In this document: positions 44,641 to 55,740 of the stretch, one piece after another
Numbering within the stretch: the stretch's first letter is position 1
Layout of the letters: each line of letters opens with the position of its first letter
DNA from: Garcia nutans
Lineage: Eukaryota > Streptophyta > Magnoliopsida > Malpighiales > Euphorbiaceae
NCBI GenBank assembly: GCA_947685225.1
Contig: CANTUV010000003.1
Location: 9,370,001-9,434,000 of the forward strand
Reading direction: 5' to 3'
DNA: 64,000 nt
Translations under genes and position numbers: made by a program
Notes under the pieces: model-generated
Seen by the model: only the letters and a program-made list of their open reading frames with translations
What the model was told of the DNA's origin: nothing
The model's database searches: none

Positions 44641-45260
44641 GAGTCTCGGGTCCAAGTACCCAATTTAATCTTGGGTCCAAGTACCCAAATTTAATTCAGT
44701 CTTAGGTCCAAGTACCCAATTCAATCTCGGGTCCAAGTACCCAAATTTAATTCAGTCTCTGGTCCAAGTACCCAGTCTCGGGTCCAAGTATCCAATCTCT
44801 GGTCCAAGTACCCAAATAAAATTCAATCTCGGGTCCAAGTACCCAATCTCAGTTTCAATCTCTAATCCAAGTACCCAAATCAAATTCAATCTCGGGTCCA
44901 AGTACACAAATCAAATTCAATCTCGGGTTCAAGTACCCAATCTCAGGTCCAAGAACCCAAATCAAAATCAATCTCGAGTCCAAGTACCCAATCTCAAGTC
45001 CAAGTACCCAAATAAAATTCAATCTTGGGTCCAAGTATCCAATCTCGAGTCCAAGAACCCAAATCAAATTCAATCTCGGGTCCAAGTATCCAATCTCGTG
45101 TCCAAGTACCCAATCTCGGGTCCAAGAACCAAAATCAAATTCAATATCATGTCCATGTACCCAATCTCGGGTCCAAGAAATTAGATTCAATCACGAGTCC
45201 AAGTACCCAAATCAAGTTTAATCTCAGGTCCAAGTACCCAAATCAAATCCAAGTATCCAT
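44640..45260 (+). repeat. 3' UTR array of element B, GGGTCCAAGTACCC units
   Basis: About 25 units of GGGTCCAAGTACCC with spacers such as AATTTAATTCAATCTC. Arms GGGT/ACCC around CCAAGT. Unlike the array in A, the right arm stays ACCC when the left arm changes (AGGT, GAGT, TGGT), so there is little covariation here. Chance ORFs on both strands reflect the repeat. Confidence 0.88.
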
Positions 45261-45327
45261 CCTCATCCAAAATCTACTCAAAGTCATGTTGCTTTTCACT
45301 CTCTTGTACTGAAAGTATCATATTGCT

Positions 45328-45343
45328 CAAGCAGGGGGCAAAC
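45328..45343 (+). other. Polypurine tract of element B
   Basis: CAAGCAGGGGGCAAAC, identical to that of A, directly before TGTAGACTC. Confidence 0.9.
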
Positions 45344-47538
45344 TGTAGACTCTTAATTTTGGCCCTAATTTGATACAACCCTGAATAAAAGATGCCAAAA
45401 TAAATTTGATCCAATTTATAACTTCTAATAAGTCTATAAAATTTTAAAAGTCACAAACTCAACTACAAAACCCTAAACCAAGTCTTTTTTAGAAGATCCG
45501 GTCCAAAAAATTAAAAAATGCGAAATTAGTTCAAAGTTCAAAGGCCCAAGTGACATGAACCTTGGCTCATGTCGACCTGGAGGCCCCAGGACGACATGAG
45601 CATTGGCTCATGTGGACTTGGATGTCCTAGGTCGACATGGCTTTGGTCGATGTTGACCTGGAGGCCCCACATGTCAACTTGGGCAGCCTAAGGTCGACAT
45701 GAGCATGCCTCATGTCGACCTGGGTAGCCGAAGGTCGACATGAGGTTGGTCTCATGTCAAACTATGGCAACCAGGTCAACATGGGTTCACTAACTTTCCT
45801 AATTCAACTAGAATTTGTTTTAAGGACAGATTAATATTAGGTTAAGGATTCTGAGTGAGGTTAGGGCCTATAAATAATAACATTTCAGAATTCAGAAACA
45901 TTAAGGAGGAAGATTAACAAGACGGCAATTAACATTAACAAGGGTCGGCAATTGAGATTAACAGAGATTTAAACAACAAAGCAGAAGCAGCAAAATAAAG
46001 TAGCAGACATTCATTAGTCATCAATCCATCAATGACAGCAACACTGTCTTTGTTCATTGTTCATCCAGAAGTCAATTGTGGAGGAACCAATTAACGAAGG
46101 TTTGATTTAATTCTTTAATTTATTTGAATTAACAATAGTTTCATCATTGAGTTACAACTTATTTGACTGTCCAGCATATACATTCCCTTCAATAAATATC
46201 ATTAGAAGTTTGAAGATTAAGAAGTTGTTTAGGTCTAGTAGTTAACTTAAACCTCGTAGTCTTGATTACTTGATTTAAAAAACATGATTTGAGTTTAATG
46301 TTCATATAATCACAAAACATTATCAAAACCCTAATCTAATTACCCAGTTGCTAAAAGCCCTAATCTACTTTCCAATTTCAAAAACTCTATAATGTTTTAT
46401 TAATTCCCAAAACCTTAATTATTTTCATAATTTTCCAAAACCTTAAATCATTTTATTAATTTCCAAAACCCTAATTGTTTTCTTTATTTTCCAAAACCCT
46501 AAATTTTTTTCTAAATTCCAAACCTAAATTTATAAAATCTATTTTCCAAATTCAATACACCAAAGCCCTAATCAAATTCTAAAATGTCAAAATCCTTTAA
46601 TTCTAGAAAACCTAAAACCCTAACTCCAGTTGCTTAATTCCCAAACCTAGACCCAAACCCTAATTCCGATAACTTAATTCCTAAACCCTAATTTCATAGA
46701 AACCTTAAAATTTCTTAAACCCTAAATATCATAATCCTAGCGACCTCAAAAAAAACCCTAAAACCTAAATGATGAAACCCCAATTTAAATCCTAATTTCA
46801 AAAACCCTATTCTAAGATGCAAATCCTAAATATATATATTTATTGATTTATTTAATTTTATATTTGATTATATAGTTTATTATATGTTTTGATTTATTTG
46901 ATTTCAATGCTTGATTTATTTAATTTACCATGGATGATTATTTTCTTTATTATTATGATTATTATTTGTTTATTTTGGTATTAAAATTGTAAGAGGTATG
47001 TTTCCACCTTGTGGGTACCTCATTAATTAATTTATATGTAATTTAAATTGCTTTTATATCTTGGACCAATGTAAAGGACATGTTTCTACCTTTTGGTGGG
47101 TTTCCTATTTAGTTTAGACATGAACGATGTAAGGACATGTTTCTATCCTCGGATGGGTGTCCATTTATTTTTTTTGTTTGGACATTGCTTTAATTTTAAT
47201 ATAATGATGCTTTATTTTAATTGTTTTATGTAGTATGGATAATATTGTTATATTTAAGAATTTTATAATATTAAGACATGCAAAGGAGGCCGGTTCCAAT
47301 GAACTGGGCGTTGTGGGGGTGCTGGGCCATTTCTCACCATCCCCACGCGTGCCCAACTTTCCGAACCCATTAGGGGGTTGGGGATTCTTTAGGAATCAAG
47401 TCATCCACCCCTTTCTTTTAACTGGCCCATCCGGGTGGCGAATCCATTTTCTCCAGGCTTAGGCCCGTGTTCTATAAGGCCCTAAGCCTAAACAGTGCCA
47501 AAGTTGCAAGAACCATTCCACCGGGAGTGGGGGCGACA
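45344..47538 (+). repeat. 3' LTR of element B
   Basis: TGTAGACTCTTAATTTTGG.. to ..GTGGGGGCGACA, preceded by a PPT. It shares about nine in ten bases with the left family-B LTR (22112-24237) and is followed by the same H sequence (ACATTACTTGGCC). Leader hairpin 46031-46051, AAACCCTAA motifs 46320-46820, terminal hairpins from 46993 to 47162. Confidence 0.9.
45545..45790. repeat. Palindromic GTCGAC minisatellite in family-B LTR
   Basis: Blocks such as CTCATGTCGACCTGG and CCAGGACGACATGAG alternate in opposite orientation, giving nested inverted repeats. One block more than in the left copy at 22310-22500. Confidence 0.82.
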
Positions 47539-47817
47539 TGACATTACTTGGCCAAAGGTCTCATTTGAGTTTGAATATTGTCTATCTCATATGCATGCTT
47601 ATTCAAACTATCTCCACTAATAGACTCTACCTACCAAGAGAGATCAATAGGTCTTTGATAGGCTTGAAATGAGGTCTATAAGGGACATGGGTTTAATGAA
47701 GGCCTTTTGTAAGTTGGAGCTATTGTGACACTATGGGCAAACCCTCACACTACAAATTTCTTATTTGAACTTTAGGTAGCAGGGAGCAATCTTGCTAGAC
47801 TCCAAATTCCTTCTATC
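47539..47817 (-). other. H 3' UTR, right copy, first part
   Basis: Near-duplicate of 24238-24512. It ends at CTATC (47813-47817), the target of the next solo LTR. Confidence 0.85.
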
Positions 47818-48639
47818 TGTAATATCCCAAAGTATGCCCTAGAAGTTTTGATATTATTGTTGTAATTGTATTGAATGTATATGTTAAATTTTAAAGAGAA
47901 GAGAACTTTAAAGGGAAGTGTATATGTTATGTATATGGATATATATACAACATATATACAAGTCAAATGGGTTGGTCAAAGGAAGAAGATATTTGTTTTG
48001 TTATTTGTGAAATTACTAAAAAGGGCAATAAGGTGAAAGAGAATTAAAAATTTTATAGAAGAGGGTGCGTAAGTAATTTTCTTTTTAGATTACTTGGTGG
48101 AGGTTTAAAGAGAAGAAAAGTTTGACTTTGTTTCTTCATTTTCTTTTCTTTTCCTTTGCTTGGCCGGCTCATCAAAGTCACAAGAGTGCAAGAGGGGTTC
48201 TTGAATTCTAAGAGCTAATTGAAGAAAGAATCAAGTGATTGAGCTGAAAATTTTGAGGTTTCATCAACTTTGGTAAGTTCTCTCTTGATTTCTCTTGTTT
48301 ATTTTGAAGTTGTGTTTGAGTTTGATAGATTATTGTTGATGATAGGAGTGCGTTTTGGTTGTGTTGTGTTTAAAAGTGTTTAATTCATTTGATTCTTGGA
48401 TTTTTGAGTTTGGATTGAAGAAAATTGTAAGTTGATTGGAAGAGAAAGTGTGTGATTGTATTTAGGGTTTGTGGTGATGCTTATGATTTGTGATTGATAT
48501 ATTTTTTGAGTTGTTTTAGTGTTTTTACAAGTTTGTTATGAGTTTTGGGTATGTTGGGTTAAGCTTTTTTGAAGTGGATGTTGGTGAAAGGAAGGGTTTT
48601 GTTGGAGGAAGTGTTGTTGTGGCCGGAATCTGTATTTTT

Positions 48640-49000
48640 GGCCTGACACGCCCATGAGCACGACCAGGATTTTGGACGTGTCGATGATTCTGTGTTTTTG
48701 ATGGGTGACAAGAGCAGTGACACACCTATGTCACTGAGCGTGTCACAGCTTCTGTGTAGTAGTAGTATTTACAGGTACAGTGACACGCCCGTGTCACTGA
48801 GCGTGTCATAGCTACTGTGTTGGTGAGGAATTGACACGGCCATGAACACGCCCATGTTGTTGGACGTGTCAATGTTTCTGTGAGACAGAATGTATTACAC
48901 ATTCAGTGACATGCCCGTGATTCTGAGCGTGTCAAAGCTTCTGTGTTGTGAGTTTAGGGCACGGTCAGGGACACGCCCGTGATGTTGAGCGTGTCATGTG
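48640..49000. repeat. Palindromic ACACG/CGTGT minisatellite
   Basis: Same design as 5080-5390: GACACGCCC..CTGAGCGTGTCA units with AGCTTCTGTG linkers, about six units, individually diverged but still mostly pairing. Confidence 0.85.
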
Positions 49001-49559
49001 TAGAGTTTGCCCTAGTTAACCTAATCTATTTTATCTCATATGAATTATTCTTTTGGATTAGGTTGTGAAGAGGTTGATTTGGCCTAATTTAAGTGGTGAA
49101 GAAGTGTTGGAAAAGGAAGTATATAGATTTGTATAAGTGGTGTTCAAGGTAAGTACAAACCCTAAATTAATGCATATATTCATATGATCTTGAGACTTAA
49201 TCCATATGATTATTAATGTGATAAGTACTCTATTGCATTGTTGATGCATATTAATAATATTATGTTTTGCATAATGTGAATGGAGATAATTGAGGCATGT
49301 ATGCCTATATGATGATGTTCAATGTAATTGATTATGTATACTTGAATATTGAGATGTGAAGCCATTGTAATTGGCCATGATGATTCAAATGTGATGAGAA
49401 GCCATTGTGATTGGCTATGATGATTCAATTGAAATAAGTGGGGCATGTTTGCCTAGATAATGATGAGAATTGAGAATGGAATTGAGAATGAAGTAATAAA
49501 TGAATTGTGTGGCTAATGTGTTATTCCATTTTCAGAGTTTGTTGTTGGTGGCATGCCTA

Positions 49560-49800
49560 TAGTAACAATCTCTTGAAGTTAGGTTGGGCTTGATCCTTGA
49601 AGCCAAGTTGGGTTGAAGTTTAACATGTTTTACTCCCCTTGAAGCTTGGTTGGATCTAGTCCTTGAAGCCTAATTGAGATGTTACAACCCTTGAAGCTAG
49701 GTTGGGTTTGGTTCTTGAAGCCAAGTTGGGTTGATACTTAGCATGCTTTGTTCCCCTTGAAGCTTGGTTGAACCTAAATCCTTGAAGCCTAGTTGGGATA
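49560..49800 (+). repeat. CTTGAAGCC-type tandem repeat in solo LTR
   Basis: About eight units of (C)CTTGAAGCYWRGTTGGG, period about 26-35 bp. It occupies the position where the 4263 and 58611 LTRs carry the GTGAAAAGACCGGGTCGTAA-type blocks. Confidence 0.75.
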
Positions 49801-50420
49801 ATGATAAATGTGAAAATTAAAGCAAAACATTAACTCTGAAAGTTGAATGGCATATTAGTGTCTTTGGGCCCATGCTTGTCTTTGTTTAAATGTGACTAAT
49901 GAATAATGAGATTCAATGTAAGATTTTGATGGGTGATATCCTTATGTATAAGTATAATGTTTGAACATATTATATTGGCATCCCATTGCATCAAAATATA
50001 GTATTATTGTAGTTTGTACCACTAAGCCGTTGGCTTAGCGCGATTATGATTTATCGTGCAGGTAGTAGGGAAGAACCGGAGAGTTCCTCTAGGCCGAGTA
50101 GAGGCTAGATCTTGAGGTGTTGCTAGTGAAGCTTAAAGATCGAAGACATACTGCCAAACATGTATATATTTATGTTTTGTAAAACTTGAGTTTTAATGTA
50201 TATGTATTTGTAAATATTTGTTACATTTTCCGCTGTGTATTTAATAAACATTGAGTCTATTGTGTTTCATAAATTCCTTTAAATGTTTTGAATTTATTTA
50301 TAATTTTGTTGAAAGGATTATTTGTATGTTTTATAAAAGGTGGCATACCTATATTCGGTATACGTATATTACGATCGTATAAGCATGCTGTGTACGTATA
50401 CGGGGTATGGGGGTGTTACA

Positions 50421-50670
50421 ATTATTTGGAAGAATTGGTACTGGATTGCCCTCGCTGGCTCTCTTAAGTGGGAGGTCATGGGTTCGATCTGGGGAGACGA
50501 CTCCTTAGGGAGCCAAATAAACAAATTCCTGCTGGGTGGGCCTCGAGGGCTGTCCAGTATTGTGCGATCGCTACTGCCTCCTGCGGACTCCGAGCCCAGC
50601 TGGTGAAAAGGCTGGGCCGTAAGCCAGAGCGGGCCGGGCAGCCGACCTGGTCGGGGGTAGGGTCGTTACA
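50421..50670 (+). repeat. GC-rich 250-bp segment, SINE-like, between solo LTR and its TSD
   Basis: Strikingly GC-rich in an AT-rich window. It has tRNA-promoter-like boxes: TGGCTCTCTTAAGTGGG (A-box-like, about 50455) and GGGTTCGATC (B-box-like, about 50481), 25-30 bp apart. There is no poly(A) tail; it ends GGTCGTTACA, like an LTR end. A block CCCAGCTGGTGAAAAGGC..GTAAGCC resembles 5980-6052 of the Tekay LTR. It could be a SINE, part of the element leader with a stub of the second LTR, or a small TRIM. Unresolved. Confidence 0.5.
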
Positions 50671-50675
50671 CTATC

Positions 50676-52026
50676 TTCTTGTCATTAATCTGGATCTTGA
50701 TTAGGGCAGCCTTTACCCTTGCAAAAAGTTTGGTACGCAAATTTATTTCTTTTCTTCTTCTCCCTTTTCTTATTTTATTTTATTTTTCTTATTTTTCCCT
50801 TTCTTTGAGCATTTTATCATTTTGTCCTTCTTCCTTGTAGGATTGTCAAGTACAGAACTTTCAAGAACTGGATAATCTTTCTCCTTTTTCTCTGATTTTG
50901 ATCGAATCTTTGGTTGGGTTCGACCAATTCAAGTCAAACTATCCTTATAAACCAAATGGAAGCCTTTTGCTGCTTTAGGTAAAAGAGAACTCAATTGGCT
51001 TTCTGAACCGCCTTTTTAGGTTTTATCTTTCTTTTTTTTTTCTTCTTCTTCTTTTTTTTATCAAAAATTATTTTTAACCCAAATCAGTTCATGAATAGTC
51101 AACTCTTTTTTTTTCTCTTTTTCTTTCTTTTTTTTTCTTTTTTTTTTGTTCTAGCTCTAAAAGAGTTGTCTTGTTTAAACCAACTTGGGTTTCCAATAAT
51201 GGATGAGTGGAGTGACATAAATCTTCTTTGACAAGGATAAATCATTTGTTACTCTGATGTTATCTTTATATGTTGGAGATCTTAGGTGAACTTTAACTAC
51301 CCTTATGGTCTTGAAAGCATTAACTATCCTTATGGCTTGAGAACTTCAACTATCTTCATGGTTTTGACTTTTCATTCCTTTCTTTGATCTTCTTGCCTCT
51401 TCACCTTAGTGATCATAAGACTTGTCAAAAGTATCACAACAGTTCAGGATAGGTTTTTAGGCTTATAAGTTAATGAAAAGAAAGCTAAAAATTTTATGAA
51501 GGCTCAAAGGGACAACTAGGGATTGATATTTAATAGGGTGGATACTAGTTGGCTAACCAAACAATGCCTAGATCATCTCTCCCTTAAATAAGTAGAGTTC
51601 AATTTCACCTAAAAAATTTGTCTAATCATGTTCTAAGACTGACTAGGACCTGGATAAAGGTAATTATGCAGGAGCCCTCTCTACGTAAGCATATACAATT
51701 CAATGCTATAGAGCAATTCCGTCACCTAGTAAAGTCATTCAATCTTGATACGTAAATATATTAATTCATGAACCATCAAGCTAGATTCCTCATTTTTTGA
51801 GCACCAAAATGAACAAAGACCAACAAAAATTTTAAGAAAGTAATTTATTCAAACAACTTTAAATTTAAAAAATATAATTGCTCAAATTGAAGAAAGCAAA
51901 ATTGAAAAGCAACATTCAAGCTAAGGAAGGTTCGTTGAGTTGGCATTGAAGATACTTCATTTATTTAGACATATCAAGGGCAAGGATTTTTTCCTTCGTT
52001 AAGGATCATTGCTTCATCATCCACAG
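50676..52026 (-). other. H 3' UTR, right copy, second part
   Basis: Colinear with 24515-25830. It contains the pyrimidine tract (51020-51150). No gene. Confidence 0.8.
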
Positions 52027-52735
52027 TTAATGTAGATCCTCTTTAGCAGCTTCTCTATCCATATCATGATGAGATGACAAGATAAAACTCTTCATGAAGG
52101 TTGAAAGTGTTGGCTCCCTTCCAATTTTAGGTAGACGCTTATTCTTAGTGTTGGGCTTATCAGGCTCAAGAAGCTTTCCACTTTCAATTAAATTTTGGAT
52201 CTCATGCCTCAACCTCACACATCCATCAATGTTGTGCCCTTGCATTTGATGAAATTGACAAAATGCCTTAGTATCAAAATAGGTGAGAGAGGGTTAGGCA
52301 AAGGACGAGGATTTAAGGGTTGTAATAATTACTTCCTTTGAGGCTTATTGAGAACCCAAGACAGCAGTTTCCCCAATTATGAAAACTATCTTCTTGTTCC
52401 TTGGTTAGTAGCATTAACACCAATTGCCTTTTGCATGCCTTGGCTACCAGACTGATAGTTTCCTTTCTCATTCCTTCATGTTGAAAAATAGTTCTTTTCT
52501 CTTTCCCATTCTTCAATTTGCAGACCAGCTTGGAGGAGATCTTTGAAATCATGGATAAGTGTATGAGACATCCTTTCACGAAGACTAGGCGACACCCCTC
52601 TCACAATCATCTTTATTTGATTAGATTCATCGGGCCTCTTCTTGAGCAAAGCAACCTTATTTCTCCACCTTTTGGCATAGTCCACAAAATTCTCATTTGG
52701 CCTTTGTATAATGGACTCAACTTCCATTAAGGTTA
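52027..52735 (-). pseudogene. Tat gag C-terminal fragment
   Basis: Minus-strand gag remnant: MEVESIIQRPNENFVDYAKR, then MIVRGVSPSLRERMSHTLI and a knuckle region with MQGHNIDGC, broken by frameshifts. The upstream two thirds of gag and much of the leader are missing: at about 52735 the sequence jumps from the position equivalent to 26574 to that of 28156, a ~1.6-kb deletion with a few bases of microhomology. Confidence 0.85.
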
Positions 52736-52964
52736 CTTAGGTTGCCATAGCAAGTATATACCAAATGGTACGAGGCTATGAGTGGTTATGCCATGCTCGA
52801 TCTCCATGCCTTGAGTGAAAGTATGGTATCCCTTACATAACACAACACGGATAACACGGGCATCCTAACTCATGCACACAATGTAATCTAATATGATGCA
52901 GTAGATAGTATCATTATAAGAAAGAATAGAATAATATAAAGACCAACGGAATCAACTTCTCTTG
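52736..52964 (-). other. Remaining 5' leader of H
   Basis: Matches 28157-28383, the PBS-proximal part of the leader. Confidence 0.8.
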
Positions 52965-52982
52965 TCCCCAGTGGAGTCGACA
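52965..52982 (-). other. Primer-binding site of H
   Basis: Reverse complement TGTCGACTCCACTGGGGA, one change from the consensus site, adjoining the LTR at 52984. Confidence 0.88.
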
Positions 52983-52983
52983 C

Positions 52984-54200
52984 TGTGAGGGGGAATTTTC
53001 GCCCCCACTCTCGGTGGAATGGTTCTTGTGACTTCGACACTGTTTAGGTTCATGGCAGTAGAGAACACGGGCCTAACCCAGAGAAAATGGAATCACCACC
53101 CGGATGAGCTGGAAAAACGAAAGGGGTGGATGACTCGATTCCTAAGGAATCCCAACCCCCTAATGGGTTTGAAAAGTTGGGTATGTGTGGGAAAGTTGAG
53201 AAATGGCCCAGCACCCCCACAACGCCTGGTTCATTGGAACCGGCCTCCTTTGCAGGTCTTAGTATTATAAAATTCTTAAGTATAATAATATTATCTATAT
53301 TACATGCAACAGTTAAAATAAAGCATCATTATATTAAAATTAAAAAAAATATCCAAACAAAACCCATCCGAGGATGGAAACATGTCCTTGCATCGTTAAT
53401 GTCTAAACTAAATAGAATACCCACCAAAAGATGGAAACATGTTCTTTACATTGGTCCAAAATATAAAAGCAATTTAATTTACATAGAAATTAATTAATGA
53501 GGCACCCACAAAGTGGAAACATACCTCTTACAATATTTGGAAATCAAGATAAATCGATAAAAGTAAATAACCATTCATAATAAATAAATAATTCATCAAA
53601 GATATCAAACATCAATCAAAATATATAATAAATATTCATCCAATTTAAATAAAATAGTAAATATATTAACTTCAGGGGTTCATGCATTTAGTAGGGTTTC
53701 TAGGGTCTTATGTTCAATAGTTAGGGTTTTGCATATACTAGTTTAATTTTTCGAGAAATATTTTAAAGCAATAACATAGCTACTGGATGTTAAAAATATT
53801 TGAGGTTTTGGAAGTTTTTATGAAAATAATGTTACTGTGATTTAAAAAAAGTAAGTTTAGTTAGGGTTTTAAGCAAACATCATGAAATTAAGGTTTTGGA
53901 ATCTTAAGACATTAAGGTTTATAATTTTAAAAGATTGGGTTTTAGGTTCACTGGATTAAGGTTTTAGGTGTTGATGAACTTGTTATAAAGTTTTGATGTT
54001 TTTAGAATTAGGGTTTTTTGAAAACTAGGGTTTACTATATTGAGAAAATTAGGGTTTAGAGATTTAAGAAGACATTTGGAAATTTTGGACAAAAAGTTAG
54101 AGTTTAGATGATTAAGAAAATAGTTTGGGGAAAACAATTTAGGGTTTTAAAGTTTTGGAAGCAGAAGAGTAATTTTAGGGTTTTTAAAGTTTCAAAAACA
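52984..54200 (-). repeat. 5' LTR of H, truncated
   Basis: Begins TGTGAGGGGGAATTTTCGCC and follows 13249-14470, then ends within ..TTTAAAGTTTCAAAAACAG. The promoter half (leader hairpin, TATA box, U3) is missing. With the 3' LTR at 13249 this gives the two ends of H. Confidence 0.85.
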
Positions 54201-55740
54201 GATTTGGGAGGACCAAATCTATATGGGTACTACCCATATCAATTTGAGCTTGTCAAATTGATATGGGCAAGTGCCTCATATTGATTTTCGCAAGCCAAAT
54301 TGATATGAGGCAATTTCATATCGATTTGGCTCATATCAATTTTTCTAGCTCAAATTGATATGATGCAATTTCATATCAATTTGACTAGCCCAAATCGATA
54401 TGGAATCTGTCTCATATCGATTTAGTTAGCCCAAATCGATATCAGTGACACTCCATATCGATTTCGACCTTTAATCTGAGTCCTAAACGTAATTGTACCG
54501 GCCATTAGACTTCCTTATTAACTTATGAGAATCGAATTAGATTTAGGTTAAAGTGTTGGTTTTCATATAAATACATGATTAACACAAATAAAAAAGGAAG
54601 GAGGCAAGCTGAGAGGAACAGATCGATAGGAATTTGGATTAACAAATTGGCAGTGAAAAAGACAGTAGCAGTTTGATAAAGCAATTGAGAAACGTCAAGC
54701 AAGCAAAAAAAAAACATTTTGAAAACAAAGAAGAAAGCAAATCAAAGTGGCAGTGGCTAATCTTTGGGTCATGAAGTCTTTAACCAAGAATCAATTATTC
54801 TGGGAATAAAAGAAAAGATAGCTTAGATCAACACATCAACTTGGTGGAACCTACAATATAAGTAACGTTCTTATTAACTCATCCAGTTAAGCATATTGAT
54901 TAATTTCAACACTTAACTCATTTAATTTGCTATGATAATAATTCAAGAAATAGGATTTTGCAACAAATTTTATAATCACTTATAGTATCAAAAAACTCTA
55001 TCACTCTAATGTTATTTTCTAAAGTCCCAAAACCCTAATTTAATTCCAAGTACCCATAAAATCATAGTTTTTCATCTAAACCCAAAAATTATTTTATAAG
55101 AATTCCAAACCCTAATTTTGATTAAAAAAAAACCCTAATTCAAGATGTAAACCTAAATTTATATATTTATTGCTTTATTTAATTTTAGATTTGATTATGT
55201 AATTTATTATATGTTTTGATGGTTGATTTATTTAATTTCAATGCTTGATTTATTTAATTTATCATGGATGAATATTTTTTCCAATTATTATTTGTTTATT
55301 AAAATTGTAAGAGGTGCGTTTCCATGATCGGGTACCTCATTAATTAATCTTTATACAATCTAATTTATTTTCATATCTTGGAATTAATGTAAAGGACATG
55401 TTTTCACCTTTCAGTGGGTGTCCTATTTAGTTTTAGATATTAGACGATGTAAGGACATGTTTCCATCCTCGGATGGGTGTCCATTTATTTGTTTTGTCAA
55501 TACATTGCTTTGATTTTAATATAATGATGCTTTATTTTAATTGTTGCATGTAGTATGGATAATATTTTTATATTTAAGAATTTTATAATATTAAGACCTG
55601 TAAAGGAGGCCGATTTTAATGAACCGTGCATTTTGGGGGTGATGGGCCATTTCTCACCTTCCCCACATGTACCCAACTTTTCAAACCCATTAGGGTATTG
55701 AGGATTTCTTAATTTAATTTAAGGCCCTGAGCCTAAACAG
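54201..55740 (+). repeat. Third-family Tat LTR fragment, plus strand
   Basis: Neither LTR end is present. It opens with a palindromic AT-rich array (54205-54480), then follows family-B layout: leader with AAACCCTAA motifs (55020-55140), a degenerate terminal hairpin trio (about 55310-55480), CCGATTTTAATGAACCG, then a ~70-bp deletion before AAGGCCCTGAGCCTAAACAGT. It joins a minus-strand LTR head to head at 55740. Confidence 0.75.
54205..54480. repeat. Palindromic minisatellite with ATCGATAT units
   Basis: Blocks CCAAATTGATATGAGG and CATATCGATTTGG alternate in opposite orientation, about eight blocks. Structurally like the GTCGAC array of family B, but AT-rich and with a different core. Confidence 0.8.

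Larger units (their letters stand above)
47818..50420 (+). mobile_element. Tekay-type solo LTR (second subfamily)
   Basis: TGTAATATCCCAAAG.. to ..GGGGGTGTTACA, 2.6 kb, the same length and ends as the LTR at 4263-6862 but strongly diverged. The target duplication CTATC lies at 47813-47817 and 50671-50675, so the 250-bp segment 50421-50670 sits inside the same insertion. No gag or pol. It carries a palindromic minisatellite (48640-49000) and a second tandem repeat (49560-49800, CCTTGAAGCC..GTTGGG units). Confidence 0.88.

Noticed and set aside
44855..45312. ORFs of 95-111 codons with repeated Tyr/Leu/Gly motifs on both strands
   Set aside because: They are translations of the GGGTCCAAGTACCC tandem array and change frame with each spacer.
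50421..50670. tRNA gene
   Set aside because: Box-like motifs are present but no acceptor stem or anticodon arm can be drawn in the correct spacing.
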